Source of the DNA: Lachnospiraceae bacterium
Lineage (GTDB): Bacteria; Bacillota; Clostridia; Lachnospirales; Anaerotignaceae
Assembly (NCBI GenBank): GCA_910576545.1
Contig: CAJTKM010000010.1
Coordinates: 1-64,000 of the forward strand
Length of the DNA: 64,000 bases
Direction of reading: 5' to 3'
Shown one piece after another: positions 18,045-27,115 of this stretch. Position 1 is the stretch's first letter. Each line of letters begins with the position of its first letter. Under the pieces are notes generated by a model, which searched no databases, was not told where the DNA came from, and saw nothing but the letters and a program-made list of their open reading frames with translations. The position numbers and the translations under genes were made by a program.

Positions 18045-18635
18045 TTATTTTATTGCGTCAATTTGTTTCTTAGTTGCTGGCTTCATGCCTGCTTTAGTAA
18101 TATCCCATCCATAAACATAATACCCTTCTTTATGCAAAAATATACTTGAGTATTCTGTGTGAACAGAGAAAATGAAACCATCATATCCGGCCTCTGCATT
18201 TACCCAAGCTATGATACCCAAAAGTGTAGATGCAATTGCCAATCCTGGTATAAAGTTTGCTCCCATTTTTTTTGTAATCAACTCTTCCAACAACTTAGTT
18301 GCATTTTTCTTAATTGCTTTTGTAAGTGTAACCGTTCCGGCAATAGTACTAGGCAGTCCCATTTGCTGATTTGTAAGTGCAAATTGAAGGAGTTTCTTTT
18401 CTCCGACTTCATATTCTGGATACATTCCCGTTGGTTCAGTTCCATTTGGATCTACATATTTATATTCTCTCGCAGGAATTTTGACTTTTTCTCCATCAAT
18501 TTCGATTTCCACAGGATCTGAATTCATCAAAACCCAGATACCTTCTTCATCGCTTACAGTATTTGCAAATGCAGTCAATGAGGCACCAAATGTCATAATC
18601 ATAGCCATAAACAACGCTACTAATTTTTTATACAT
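18045..18635 (-). CDS. Secreted hypothetical protein with hydrophobic hairpin
   Basis: 196 residues with a signal peptide (KKLVALFMAMIMTFGASL, cleavage near AFAN). A mature acidic region follows (NSDPVEIEIDGEKVKIPAR), then a central helical stretch rich in Thr and Lys and a hydrophobic segment (FIPGLAIASTLLGIIAWV, about 130-147). The C-terminal part contains VHTEYSSIFLHKEGYYVYGW. No family recognised. Secretion plus an amphipathic and hydrophobic core would fit a bacteriocin-like or surface protein, but this is only a guess. The RBS GGAGA lies 9 bases before ATG. Confidence 0.65.
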   Translation of the reverse strand: MYKKLVALFMAMIMTFGASLTAFANTVSDEEGIWVLMNSDPVEIEIDGEKVKIPAREYKYVDPNGTEPTGMYPEYEVGEKKLLQFALTNQQMGLPSTIAGTVTLTKAIKKNATKLLEELITKKMGANFIPGLAIASTLLGIIAWVNAEAGYDGFIFSVHTEYSSIFLHKEGYYVYGWDITKAGMKPATKKQIDAIK

Positions 18636-18934
18636 ACATATCTTCTCCTTTCAATCATAAAGTGGAAATTAGCACAATAAAAATACTATGTTCAATTTGT
18701 CAAAAATATGATATACTTTCACCATATCCTGTTTGAATCAGATTTTTGTGTTGGCCGCACGTTCTCTGCATTTTCATTCAGGATATTCTTTCACCCCCGT
18801 TTCTGTAAATTCCGTTTTCTTCATAAAACCACACCCTTTCTTTAGAATTTATAAATATCGTCATTTTTGACGTATTTACCTGCTGTTTTGAAGCAATCAA
18901 TGTTCAATATAAGTTACAGATAATTCCTGTATAT

Positions 18935-20320
18935 TCAGTGGCGGCAAGGATTAAACGTGTCTGTAGAAAGCATCTTGCCAATGGTCATTTTGCCGCATAC
19001 TGTACATTCAGTCGCCGCATATGTAGTAACAACGCAGGAGCCATCACTCTTCTTTACGTGCTTTTTTACATTTGTATCGACATATTTGTGCGTATGGGCT
19101 CTTTCCTGATCCGCTTGTTCTGCAAATGCTTTCCTTGTTCCATCTTCATATACAACCTCATACTCTGCATCATCACTCAATACAGAAACTGTTTCCATGG
19201 CGTCGCTGTTAAAGCTGACAAAATTATAACCGGTATTATCTTCCAGTTTGTCAGCCATAAAGAAAGTTTCTTCCTCAAAAACAGCCGCATGGTTAGAAAG
19301 GATCTCGTTTACCGGATACTCCAGATCCCTCGCAAGCGCTGTTCCGCACACCGTCGCACAGCATATGCTGGAAAGAGCCAATACCTGAGCCGCCTTTTTT
19401 ACATTTTTCTTTTTCATGATCCCATTCAGCCTCCTCTTGATACATTTTAAACTTTTGCCATCTTGAAAATACGCAGCGGATTTATGTCCGCTCAATTCGT
19501 CCTGTTCACGCTGTTCCTCCATAACCTTTATCAGTGCATTCACATACTCATGCTTATAGGAGGAATCGGCAAACGCAAGCATCTCCTCGTCGCAGCTAAG
19601 TTCAATCCACTCTGCCAGAACTTCATTCAGATAATAGACAAGCGGGTTGAACCAATTCAGGCTGCAAAGCATAAACATCCCTATTTTCAGCGGGACGTCA
19701 TTCTTGCGGACATGCGTCAGCTCATGCCTCAAAATGATACCTGTTTCCGATTCATTCAGCTTTTCCAGCAGGTATTCCGGCACCAGTATTGTTTTATGAA
19801 ACACACCAACGGTACACACCTGCTGCTGTCCTGATGATGCCGCAAGCCTGATTCGTTCCTCCTGAAGCCCGTTACTCCAGCACAGTGTATGGAACTGTTC
19901 CCTCCAAATGCCGGTTTCTATTTCCCATGTCTGCTTTCGGATTCGATTCACAAACACAGCATAGTTGACAACATAAATCAGGAGGTAAATCCCCAGCCCG
20001 ACCAGCCAGAACAACGATATTTTATCCGCAAAGCCAATCGTTTCTTTCAAGGAATATACCGCCTTTTTCAGCGTTCCCTGTTCCACAATCACCAAAACAT
20101 CATTTTGCGTTAAATATTCGTTTGTGCGATCCACCAGTCCCCATATATAAAAAAATGGGATCACAAACGCAAAAAATACAATCTTGTTGATTTTAACCAT
20201 AAATTCTGCCGATGTATGCTTATATAAAAAACTTTGCATCGCCAAAAAAGTACTTCCTACAATCGTCCCTGCGATGGACAGCAAGAATACTGTTATAAAA
20301 ATCCTGTTAATAATCATCAT
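18935..20320 (-). CDS. M56 (BlaR1/MecR1-type) membrane metallopeptidase
   Basis: 461-residue integral membrane zinc protease. Several N-terminal membrane segments precede the catalytic motif HELTH (199-203), with a second ligand region in LAEWIELSCDEEML, as in BlaR1. After a further hydrophobic segment (about 315-335) the outside part is only about 120 residues and lacks the penicillin-binding sensor domain. It instead carries HTHKYVDTNVKKHVKK and Cys/His pairs (ATECTVCGKMTI, NPCRH). It overlaps the BlaI-type repressor gene by 14 bases. The signal it senses is unknown. Confidence 0.88.
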   Translation of the reverse strand: MMIINRIFITVFLLSIAGTIVGSTFLAMQSFLYKHTSAEFMVKINKIVFFAFVIPFFYIWGLVDRTNEYLTQNDVLVIVEQGTLKKAVYSLKETIGFADKISLFWLVGLGIYLLIYVVNYAVFVNRIRKQTWEIETGIWREQFHTLCWSNGLQEERIRLAASSGQQQVCTVGVFHKTILVPEYLLEKLNESETGIILRHELTHVRKNDVPLKIGMFMLCSLNWFNPLVYYLNEVLAEWIELSCDEEMLAFADSSYKHEYVNALIKVMEEQREQDELSGHKSAAYFQDGKSLKCIKRRLNGIMKKKNVKKAAQVLALSSICCATVCGTALARDLEYPVNEILSNHAAVFEEETFFMADKLEDNTGYNFVSFNSDAMETVSVLSDDAEYEVVYEDGTRKAFAEQADQERAHTHKYVDTNVKKHVKKSDGSCVVTTYAATECTVCGKMTIGKMLSTDTFNPCRH

Positions 20321-20723
20321 CGTGCTGTTTCACCCATTCCTTAAGCTCGTCAAATTCCTCTTGAGTCAGTTTCCTGTCGCGGGAAAAAGCCGCTAAAAAC
20401 TTGCTGAACGAACCCTGAAAACAGTTCTCAATTACATTTGCCGCCTTTTCCACCCCCGCTTGCTGCACGATTTCCTTTTTTTGCAGTACCTCATGCTTTT
20501 GAAGCACCGCTGTATAGAAAAATGTAGCGCCTCTTTTCGTAGAATGCACATACCCCTTCTTCTCCATGCGCCGCAGGACGGTTCCGCCGGTCGTATATGC
20601 CCATTTTACGCCATTCTCGTATTCCATAAGCTCTACAACCTGTGCTACGGACAATGCTTCCTCTGATTTCCAAAGCAGTTCCAGTACCGTATACTCAACA
20701 TCTGTAACCTTTTTTTCTTTCAT
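20307..20723 (-). CDS. BlaI/MecI/CopY-family transcriptional repressor
   Basis: 138 residues with the family's winged helix (TDVEYTVLELLWKSEEALSV, then GGTVLRRMEKKGYVHSTKRG) and a C-terminal dimerisation helix region. In this family the M56 partner cleaves the repressor to relieve repression. It is the first gene of the operon, with a good promoter and candidate operators upstream and the M56 gene overlapping its end. Confidence 0.9.
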   Translation of the reverse strand: MKEKKVTDVEYTVLELLWKSEEALSVAQVVELMEYENGVKWAYTTGGTVLRRMEKKGYVHSTKRGATFFYTAVLQKHEVLQKKEIVQQAGVEKAANVIENCFQGSFSKFLAAFSRDRKLTQEEFDELKEWVKQHDDDY

Positions 20724-20760
20724 ACTACCACCCCCTTTCTGTAATACTATACTGCAATGA

Positions 20761-20839
20761 TTTGTAGTTTTATTTATCTTAGCATTTTTGACTTAAAATG
20801 TCAATAAATTAGATTTACAAAAATTGTATTTGTAGTTTT
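20761..20839 (-). promoter_or_regulatory. Promoter and candidate operators of the blaI-M56 operon
   Basis: On the minus strand TTGACA (20799-20804) and TAAGAT (20776-20781) are 17 bases apart, a strong sigma-A type promoter. The 11-mer TTTGTAGTTTT occurs just downstream of the -10 (20761-20771) and upstream of the -35 (20829-20839). TACAAAAATTGTA at 20816-20828 is a near-palindrome of the TACA/TGTA type used by BlaI/CopY repressors. The layout suggests autoregulation. Confidence 0.7.
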
Positions 20840-20851
20840 CGACAAAAATAA

Positions 20852-20885
20852 AAAGGCAGAGTGCAAAATTTTGCAGTCTGCCTTT
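20852..20885. terminator. Hairpin, probable bidirectional terminator
   Basis: AAAGGCAGA pairs with TCTGCCTTT around a GTGCAAAATTTTGCA inner stem. It lies beyond the operon's promoter region and insulates it from the Xre genes. Confidence 0.65.
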
Positions 20886-21148
20886 ATCGTCTATATGGTT
20901 TATTTTTACGGATTTTTATCTTTATCTGAAGCGATTTCCTAGCTTGCAAGACAGCTGAATGATAATGCTGCTTTTCATTTTACAATACATTGAGCCCTAT
21001 TGAAACATAAAAATAGAATACCAATATAAAGGTCATTGATATACTGATGAAAATCGGGGACTGACAATTATTTTATTGTCTTTTTGTGCTATTTGACGAA
21101 AATTGACAAAAAACAAGGAAACTTATGGCATACAAAAATCCTCCTTGG
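20886..21148. other. AT-rich intergenic stretch
   Basis: No gene, tRNA or convincing hairpin seen in this AT-rich spacer between the BlaI promoter region and the Xre gene. Confidence 0.5.
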
Positions 21149-21589
21149 CTAATCCTTAAAATGGATTTCCAGTTCTTTCAAAAACATATTTGTGTCATAG
21201 GAAACCGGTTTTTTCTCATCTACAAGCCCCACAAGGTAAAGCCATGAAACATCCAATGCTTTTCCCAATCTCTCGCAGGTATGTATGTCAATTTTTGCCA
21301 GATTGCATTCCATACGAGCCATTTTGAACAAACTGACGCCGCATTTCTTCGCCAGCTCCCTGCGGGTCATCCCTCTCTGCGCCCTCATTTCCCTGATCCG
21401 GCGTGCCGCTGTATCGAGAAATACTGCCGAAGCAGCTATCTTAACCCGTTTTACTATTTCTGTCAATTTCCTGCCTCCAATCATTTCCAAATCAAAACCA
21501 GTAAAATGCGAATTCTTTGTCCATATACTTTTACTATAACTCAAATGAGATGAATTTTCAACCATATCAAACTCTTTTTTATACCTCAT
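21149..21589 (-). CDS. Xre-family transcriptional regulator
   Basis: Up to 146 residues. A Cro/C1 helix-turn-helix lies at about 62-118 (RIREMRAQRGMTRRELAKKC, then ECNLAKIDIHTCERLGKAL) and a short tail follows. The first 50 residues do not look like part of the domain and no clear RBS precedes ATG 21589, so translation may start further in. It is divergent from another Xre gene at 21626 with only 36 bases between, so they share a control region. Confidence 0.75.
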   Translation of the reverse strand: MRYKKEFDMVENSSHLSYSKSIWTKNSHFTGFDLEMIGGRKLTEIVKRVKIAASAVFLDTAARRIREMRAQRGMTRRELAKKCGVSLFKMARMECNLAKIDIHTCERLGKALDVSWLYLVGLVDEKKPVSYDTNMFLKELEIHFKD

Positions 21590-21625
21590 TTGAAATATAA
21601 AATAAAATCATAAGGGAGTGGTATT

Positions 21626-21937
21626 TTGGACGTAATACGACACATTCTGGAATTAATGGAGGAACATGGCTGGACAGAATACAGGCTTGCCAAAAAATCC
21701 GGTCTACCTCCATCAACCGTTGCAAATATTTTTCACCGCAATACCGTACCGGGCATATCGACATTAGAAACTATCTGCGATGCCTTTGGCATTTCCCTCA
21801 GCCAGTTTTTCTCGGAAGGCGATTTCGTTTCCCTTACGCCCGAACAGGCTGACCTGCTGAAAAGATGGTCCAGTTTGTCAAGTTCACAGAAAGATGCTGT
21901 ACTTCATGTGATGTCCGAAATGGGAAAACAAGTATAA
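21626..21937 (+). CDS. Xre-family transcriptional regulator (TTG start)
   Basis: 103-residue Cro/C1 helix-turn-helix protein (YRLAKKSGLPPSTVANIFHR, LETICDAFGISLSQFF) with a tail ending SEMGKQV. The start is TTG 21626 after AAGGGAG. This compact form is common in Firmicutes phages and ICEs as a repressor. Divergent from 21149-21589. Confidence 0.85.
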   Translation: MDVIRHILELMEEHGWTEYRLAKKSGLPPSTVANIFHRNTVPGISTLETICDAFGISLSQFFSEGDFVSLTPEQADLLKRWSSLSSSQKDAVLHVMSEMGKQV

Positions 21938-22166
21938 AGTTCGCGAAATTTCTAACAAGGAGGCACCTCTTTTTTCTGTATAGAGTACTATATATTCCCA
22001 TATTATGTATACAGAGTGAACCTAAAATCTTTCTTTTCTGTAACTAACGTTAAATTGAATAGTTAACATTCTACGTCCACTCTGGCCTATGGCATAGTCC
22101 GGGAAATGGACAGACTGCCCCTGTCTGGAAATTTTGCCGTTTTGCAGGTTGTGAAATTATCCTTAT
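21938..22166. other. Intergenic stretch
   Basis: No gene seen. Contains short GC-rich self-complementary pieces at 22090-22130 (GGACAGACTGCCCCTGTC-like) that may be a regulatory or terminator structure. Confidence 0.35.
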
Positions 22167-22427
22167 TTATAAAATATAATATAAATTGCTGCTTTTCCCG
22201 CCGTTATTCCGGAAGCGGTGTTCCTTTGTAATGTACTGCCGCTCTAGCAATTCATTCAGCGACCGCTTTACCGAACTCTCTGACAGTTTTACCTCCCTGC
22301 TGATGGTCTTGATGGAGGGAAAACAGGTTTTGCTTTCCCTCCCCGAACGGCCGCAGAGGTACAAATAAACCAGCATTGCCTTTGGTGAAAGTTCTGTGTC
22401 TTTGTATGCTCTCAGTTTATCTACCAT
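22167..22427 (-). CDS. Winged-helix protein of the replication-initiator type (HTH_36)
   Basis: 86-residue protein that is a single winged helix: SPKAMLVYLYLCGRSGRESK, then FPSIKTISREVKLSESSVKR and LLERQYITKEH. It resembles the N-terminal domain of initiator proteins but has no C-terminal domain. It follows virD4 on the same strand after 16 bases and is probably co-transcribed. A DNA-binding regulator is as likely as a replication role. Confidence 0.7.
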   Translation of the reverse strand: MVDKLRAYKDTELSPKAMLVYLYLCGRSGRESKTCFPSIKTISREVKLSESSVKRSLNELLERQYITKEHRFRNNGGKSSNLYYIL

Positions 22428-22443
22428 GTGTTTTCCTCCTTAT

Positions 22444-24450
22444 TTACGTCCTAATATTTCTTCCGTTTCCCTGTCCTTTCGTCGGCATCGGTATGTTCCT
22501 TCGCTGCTGTTCCTCCTGCCTGCTGCCGTATTTCTCGCGGATCAGATCCTCAATCATGCTGCAGTCCGCATAGGAAACTTCCCGCACTTCAGATTTCCTC
22601 GGCTTATATGGGCTGCCCAATTCAATGCCCCATTCAAAAAACAGCCGCAGGATTGTTTTCATGGGTTTCACGCCTGTTCGAGTGACAATGAACGTATCCT
22701 TCGGCATGACTTTCAGTTCGTCCGGCGTCATAATCGGGCGCCCTGTCATCTGGAAGGAAGTCGACTTGTCCTTCCCTTTGGAAACACTTCCTGTTTGAAC
22801 GGTTCTATCACCCAGCGTTTTGGACAGCACCTCCGCAGCTTCGGAGTTTGGCGCAAAGCCGCCGTAAATGGCAATCTGGCAGTTGTCAATAATGATTGCA
22901 GAACCTTCTTTGCCATAATTCTTCTCCAGCTGTGCCAGCGATTGTATAATCGGCACGAAGCTGATCCTTCTGGATCGGCTCGCGGAGAACATCATTTCCG
23001 CAGATTGTATTTCCGGCAACGTTCCAAACTCATCCAGCAGGAACATTACCCTGTTTGGCAGCTTTCCGCCCATTTCATCAGCTATGGTGAGCATTTCGCG
23101 GTAGATTTGCTGCACAAAAAGGGAAACTAAAAAATGCTTCGTATTGTCCTCCTCCGGTAAAATAATGAACAGAGCGGATTTATTTTTACAGAACTTTTCC
23201 GTATCCAGCTTTGTTTCAAAACACAAAAGCTGTTCGATTTCTGAATCGAGGAATGCGTTCAAACGGGAAAGGGCAGTTGACATGACGGACGCCATCGCCT
23301 GATCGCCTGTATTCAATGCTGCGCCGGAAAGCCATCGTGCCTTATGTTCATCGGGCAGCTGTTCCATAAGCAGCTTGAAGCGGCTTTTTCCCTTGACAGA
23401 AGATGGCTCCAGTAAGTCCTGTATCATTTTGAACACGCTGACAATATGCCGCTGGCTGCCCGGCAGAGGCGTTTCCTCTGGCTCCGCAGGTGTTTCTTCG
23501 TCCGGTTCCGTGTTTTCTTCCCCTGTTCCCTGTGGTGGTTCAAATAAATCGACCTTCACATCGAAAATTTTTCTCTCCTGACCGATTGCTTCAAAAGCTA
23601 CTTCCGGCTTTCCATATTTTTTCTGCAGCTTCTCTAACTGCTGTTTCCGTTTCTCCAGCATCTCTGCCTTGCCTTTTCTCTGTTCCGGGCAGAACAGGTA
23701 CGGTGAGCAGAACTCCGCAAGAACGAGAATGACCGCTGTCAGCAAGCCCTCTGCGGAATCATAGAAATACGCGTTTTGACCGGCATTGGAGGAGTCGAAG
23801 CCTCCAGCATTCATAATGGTTTTGGAAATCACCTTCGCATATTTTTCTGCCTTTGCCTTGCTGACAAGGGTGCCTGTCTGCAAATATTCGTCCATGTAGT
23901 GGTTCACCATATGCAGCATATTGAAACCGTCGCTTTGCGTTGGATTGCGCAAATCCAGCACAGAAATATCGTAACCATAGTATTTTTCCGCAATCGGCGC
24001 ATAGCTCCGCACCAGGTCGCCCTTCGTATCGCTTGTTACGAAGCTCATGCCGGACGCACAGCAGTATTCCATATTGGGATACAGGAATTTTGCGGTTTTG
24101 CCAACGCCCGCCGCGCCAATCATAAGCGCATGGACGTCACCCTCATCTACGATTGCCGTTACTTTATTCGTTTTCCCAACCTTCCGGATCTCGCACCCAA
24201 CGATGATTCCCTGCGGCAGATCATCCGGATTCTTTTTCCGCCATTCTTCCGGTTTGAATGCAATACGCCGGAAGGCTTTGCTGATTTCCTTCGGCGTAGC
24301 GAAGCTGGCGGAGCCGTGCTGGCCATCGCCTACCGTTTTACTTTTAATATCCAGCGATTTCCTGCTCAGAACAAACATCACGACAAGGAACGCGCCGAAC
24401 AACAGTACAAGCGGCAGCAGTGCCGCAATTTCCCTTGGCATTTTGAACAC
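22444..24450 (-). CDS. VirD4/TraG-type conjugative coupling ATPase
   Basis: 668-residue coupling protein linking the relaxase-DNA complex to the secretion channel. One N-terminal membrane segment (about 8-29); Walker A GAAGVGKT (112-119); Walker B in VMFLLDEFGTLPE; conserved GGFAPNSEAAEVLSKTLGDR and MTGRPIMTPDEL. An acidic Pro/Glu-rich loop (EENTEPDEETPAEPEETP) is inserted in the middle of the ATPase domain. It is intact, unlike the copy at 4264-4794, and clearly different from it in sequence, so two conjugative systems met here. Confidence 0.93.
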   Translation of the reverse strand: MFKMPREIAALLPLVLLFGAFLVVMFVLSRKSLDIKSKTVGDGQHGSASFATPKEISKAFRRIAFKPEEWRKKNPDDLPQGIIVGCEIRKVGKTNKVTAIVDEGDVHALMIGAAGVGKTAKFLYPNMEYCCASGMSFVTSDTKGDLVRSYAPIAEKYYGYDISVLDLRNPTQSDGFNMLHMVNHYMDEYLQTGTLVSKAKAEKYAKVISKTIMNAGGFDSSNAGQNAYFYDSAEGLLTAVILVLAEFCSPYLFCPEQRKGKAEMLEKRKQQLEKLQKKYGKPEVAFEAIGQERKIFDVKVDLFEPPQGTGEENTEPDEETPAEPEETPLPGSQRHIVSVFKMIQDLLEPSSVKGKSRFKLLMEQLPDEHKARWLSGAALNTGDQAMASVMSTALSRLNAFLDSEIEQLLCFETKLDTEKFCKNKSALFIILPEEDNTKHFLVSLFVQQIYREMLTIADEMGGKLPNRVMFLLDEFGTLPEIQSAEMMFSASRSRRISFVPIIQSLAQLEKNYGKEGSAIIIDNCQIAIYGGFAPNSEAAEVLSKTLGDRTVQTGSVSKGKDKSTSFQMTGRPIMTPDELKVMPKDTFIVTRTGVKPMKTILRLFFEWGIELGSPYKPRKSEVREVSYADCSMIEDLIREKYGSRQEEQQRRNIPMPTKGQGNGRNIRT

Positions 24451-24623
24451 CTCCTGAAAACCTAAAAGCCAAAACCTAAAACCTTGAGGGCTCTGCCCTC
24501 AAACTCCCGCAAGCCCTTTGAAAAGGGCTTGACCCTAAACTTTATTGGGCAAAACTACGTTTTGCCAGTGCTTTCAAACTTCAATATTTTATAGAAAACA
24601 CATATAAAATTTGAATTTAAGAT
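24451..24623. repeat. Modular hairpin repeat, copy 2 (reverse orientation)
   Basis: Starts ACCTTGAGGGCTCTGCCCTC and continues CAAGCCCTTTGAAAAGGGCTTG, ACCCTAAACTTT and a GGCAAAACTACGTTTTGCC stem. The order is reversed compared with most other copies, and the far outer arm is missing. It lies upstream of virD4. Confidence 0.8.
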
Positions 24624-26153
24624 TCAGAACACCATTCTCGGTTCCTCCGATTTTTGCTCTACTGGAGTGGGTTCTTCCTGCTTTGCTTCCGGGGCAGTTT
24701 CCTGTTCCCGCTGGAAGCTGTTCCTTCGTTTCAGTTCAACGGCAAAATCCGTCTGAAGGTACACCGCGAACCGGATTGCCATGTCCGCAAGCGTTTTCAG
24801 GCACAAAAAAAGAGACTGGCTGTCCGGTACATTCCGCACCTCTCCAATCCCTTTTTGCAGTTCTCTCATCCTTGCATCAATTCTCAGTTTATCCTGATAA
24901 GGTTTATAGTTGTACTCCAGTTCCGAAAGCATTCCCCTGTAAGATTTTTCGTTTTCTATTCCATTCAGCATACAGAGCGACAGGTCTGCGATACGCGCTG
25001 CCCCGGCTACCATACGTCTGGAAGCATCTTCGCCGCTGATCTGTGCCTTTCGCAGTTCCGACCATTCCTTTTCCATTCTTTGGATATAAAATCCCTGCCC
25101 GTTTTTCTGAACCTGTTTTTCACGCCACTGGCAGTACGCATTTTCTTCCCCGTTCAGCCATTTCAACAGCTTTGTTGTCCTGCTGTAAGCATCTTTTTTC
25201 GGGTGCGTCTGCGCAGGCTGGGCGTCAACTCCGTTTTTCGCTTTCAGTACCTCGTTCCAATCCTTGCAAGCGGGAGAGAGCTGCCAAACCTGTTCCTCCG
25301 TATACCCCCGTGCCAGAAGCAGGTCTTTGAGTTTGCCACAGGCTTCAATGCCCGCCGCATCGGAATCCAGACAGAGATAGACTTCTTTGACATACTCATT
25401 TTCCTCCAAGAACTGCAGCATGGCTTTGGGAGAAAGCCCGTCCAGCGAGATATAGTTTTGTTCCGTCCAATTTTTAGGATAGAGTGTCGCGTAGGACATC
25501 ATATCAACTGCGGATTCAAATACGAACAGCCACTCCCCGCCGCCGCGCCAGCAGAAGCCATAGCTGCAGTCCGAGCCGGTTACTGTCATACGGAATCCCT
25601 TCACGCTGCTCACGGCAGACTTTGCGCTTGCGGATTTGGGGTTCCCGTCTTTGTCTGTCCCGACAAAAACAATGTTATTGTATTTCCCTTCCTGATAGAG
25701 CAGATGTGCATCTACAAAGGTTTTTACCACGTCGCGCGACAGGAGGCGTGTTTTCAGCAGGTAGGCAAACAGCCGTTTCATGTTTCCGGCTTTTTCCGGC
25801 AGGGTGAAGGGCGGCCTGCCTGCTTGGCTTTCCTGTGGTTTATGATTTTCATACATAGTGGCGGCTTTGTTTTCACAGGCGGTTTCCCCGTCCAGCAGCT
25901 CCCACACAGCTTGCCGGAAACCCAGCCCATAGAATTCCTGCATAAACTTTATGGGATAGCCGCCCGTCTGGTTCTTATGGTCGTACCAGCGGTTGCCGGA
26001 AATGGAAACGCTGTCGTGTTCCCCGCCGGAATCGGAGTAATAAAACCGGCTTTCCTTTCCGGTGCGCCTCAGCTTTGCGCCCCTGCGGGCAAGAAAATCC
26101 TCAAGGTCAATATTATTTGCTTTTTCAAGCTGTTCCTGTGTATATAATGCCAT
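24624..26153 (-). CDS. DUF3991/Toprim-domain protein (primase-like)
   Basis: 509 residues. The N-terminal half contains DLEDFLARRGAKLRR, a zinc-less DUF3991-type domain with YDHKNQTGGYPIKFM, then a Toprim-like fold (FVFESAVDMMSYATL, LCLDSDAAGIEACGKL). The C-terminal half is helical, followed by a Glu/Pro-rich tail ending EEPRMVF. Such proteins sit in ICE transfer operons and are thought to act on transferred DNA, like primases. ATG 26153 follows GGAGGGG; it overlaps the stop of the preceding gene as TAATG. Confidence 0.82.
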   Translation of the reverse strand: MALYTQEQLEKANNIDLEDFLARRGAKLRRTGKESRFYYSDSGGEHDSVSISGNRWYDHKNQTGGYPIKFMQEFYGLGFRQAVWELLDGETACENKAATMYENHKPQESQAGRPPFTLPEKAGNMKRLFAYLLKTRLLSRDVVKTFVDAHLLYQEGKYNNIVFVGTDKDGNPKSASAKSAVSSVKGFRMTVTGSDCSYGFCWRGGGEWLFVFESAVDMMSYATLYPKNWTEQNYISLDGLSPKAMLQFLEENEYVKEVYLCLDSDAAGIEACGKLKDLLLARGYTEEQVWQLSPACKDWNEVLKAKNGVDAQPAQTHPKKDAYSRTTKLLKWLNGEENAYCQWREKQVQKNGQGFYIQRMEKEWSELRKAQISGEDASRRMVAGAARIADLSLCMLNGIENEKSYRGMLSELEYNYKPYQDKLRIDARMRELQKGIGEVRNVPDSQSLFLCLKTLADMAIRFAVYLQTDFAVELKRRNSFQREQETAPEAKQEEPTPVEQKSEEPRMVF

Positions 26154-26688
26154 TATGCATCCCCTCCAGTATCTGTTTTCCCACACAGGATTTTATAAAT
26201 TCCTGTCATCAAGCCAGGTTGTATTTCAAGCATTCCATCTGTGTTCCATAGATACTTAAAATCTATTCCTGTAATCGCCTCACGGAATGCCATAACCAGT
26301 GTGTCGAACATTCCCTCATCCTTCATTAATTTCTCAAGGTAATCTTCCCATGCCATCACTGTAGATTGTATATCTTGTAAATGTCTATAATAGGCATATT
26401 CTGTTTTATAGAAAAATGCTTCTATCATTCTGATCCCGGCCTCTTTGGGAAACAGCCTCCTGAGTTTTATGATTCCATCTTCTGGTATATAATCGCCTTT
26501 CCGAAGGAATTTTACATTTTCATTGGAAAATATGAAACTTCCTGAATAAAACCGTTCTGTCATTCCGCGGCAAATCACCCTGAGAACGGCGTCGCGTTCT
26601 TCTTCCGAATCAGCGAGTACACAAATAAAAGGCTCCCACTCCATGTTATCCGCACCAGATTCTTCCATTATCAGGTCAAACAGATCTT
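26153..26688 (-). pseudogene. 3' part of a gene split by IS copy 2
   Basis: Minus-strand frame of about 178 codons, the larger part of a 224-codon gene of unknown function. Key stretches: DNMEWEPFICVLADSEEERD, FSNENVKFLRKGDYIPEDG and FKYLWNTDGMLEIQPG. Removing the insertion sequence and one copy of the target duplication joins it in frame to the front part at 28011-28152 (…YRVQK then DLFDLIMEES). An internal ATG might still give a shortened product. Its stop overlaps the primase-like gene start. Confidence 0.85.
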
Positions 26689-26756
26689 TGTCACCCTTCC
26701 CGTATTGATGGACAACAAATCATTCGTTATAATGGAAAAGAAGGGAGCGAGCACTT

Positions 26757-27071
26757 ATGGAAGTAAAAGGCAAAAAAGGAACTCCTCGAAGGTATGATGA
26801 TGCTTTCAAGGAAGGGGCGGTCCGCCTTGTTACAGAGCAGGGACGTCCGTCAAAGGATGTGGCACAGGAACTGGGGATTTGTACGGATACCCTGCGCAGC
26901 TGGCTGAAGGCAGCTGGTTTCAATGCGGGACAGACTGACCGTCAAAACCGCGACGCCCAACGCGCAAAGGAATTGGAAGCGGAGGTACGTGCCCTGCGCA
27001 GGCAGATTGCAGAAAAAAATGAGGTCATAGACGTCTTAAAAAAATCCGTCGGCATCCTGTCGAAGCCATAG
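26757..27071 (+). CDS. IS3-family transposase OrfA (copy 2)
   Basis: 104 residues, one amino acid different from copy 1 (RPSKDVAQEL instead of RPSKEVAQEL). Helix-turn-helix plus leucine-zipper region, and the same AAAAAAA slippery site near the 3' end for a -1 shift into orfB. Confidence 0.92.
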   Translation: MEVKGKKGTPRRYDDAFKEGAVRLVTEQGRPSKDVAQELGICTDTLRSWLKAAGFNAGQTDRQNRDAQRAKELEAEVRALRRQIAEKNEVIDVLKKSVGILSKP

Positions 27072-27115
27072 AAGAAATTTACCGGTTTATCCAATCCGAG
27101 TACAAGGGAGTTTCT

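Noticed and set aside
18935-20723. Beta-lactam resistance module
   Set aside because: No beta-lactamase or PBP2a-like gene, and the M56 protein lacks the penicillin-binding domain.
24654-26147. A 497-codon plus-strand frame opposite the primase-like gene
   Set aside because: The minus strand has Toprim motifs, an RBS and operon overlap; the plus frame is Phe/Arg-rich and has no family match.
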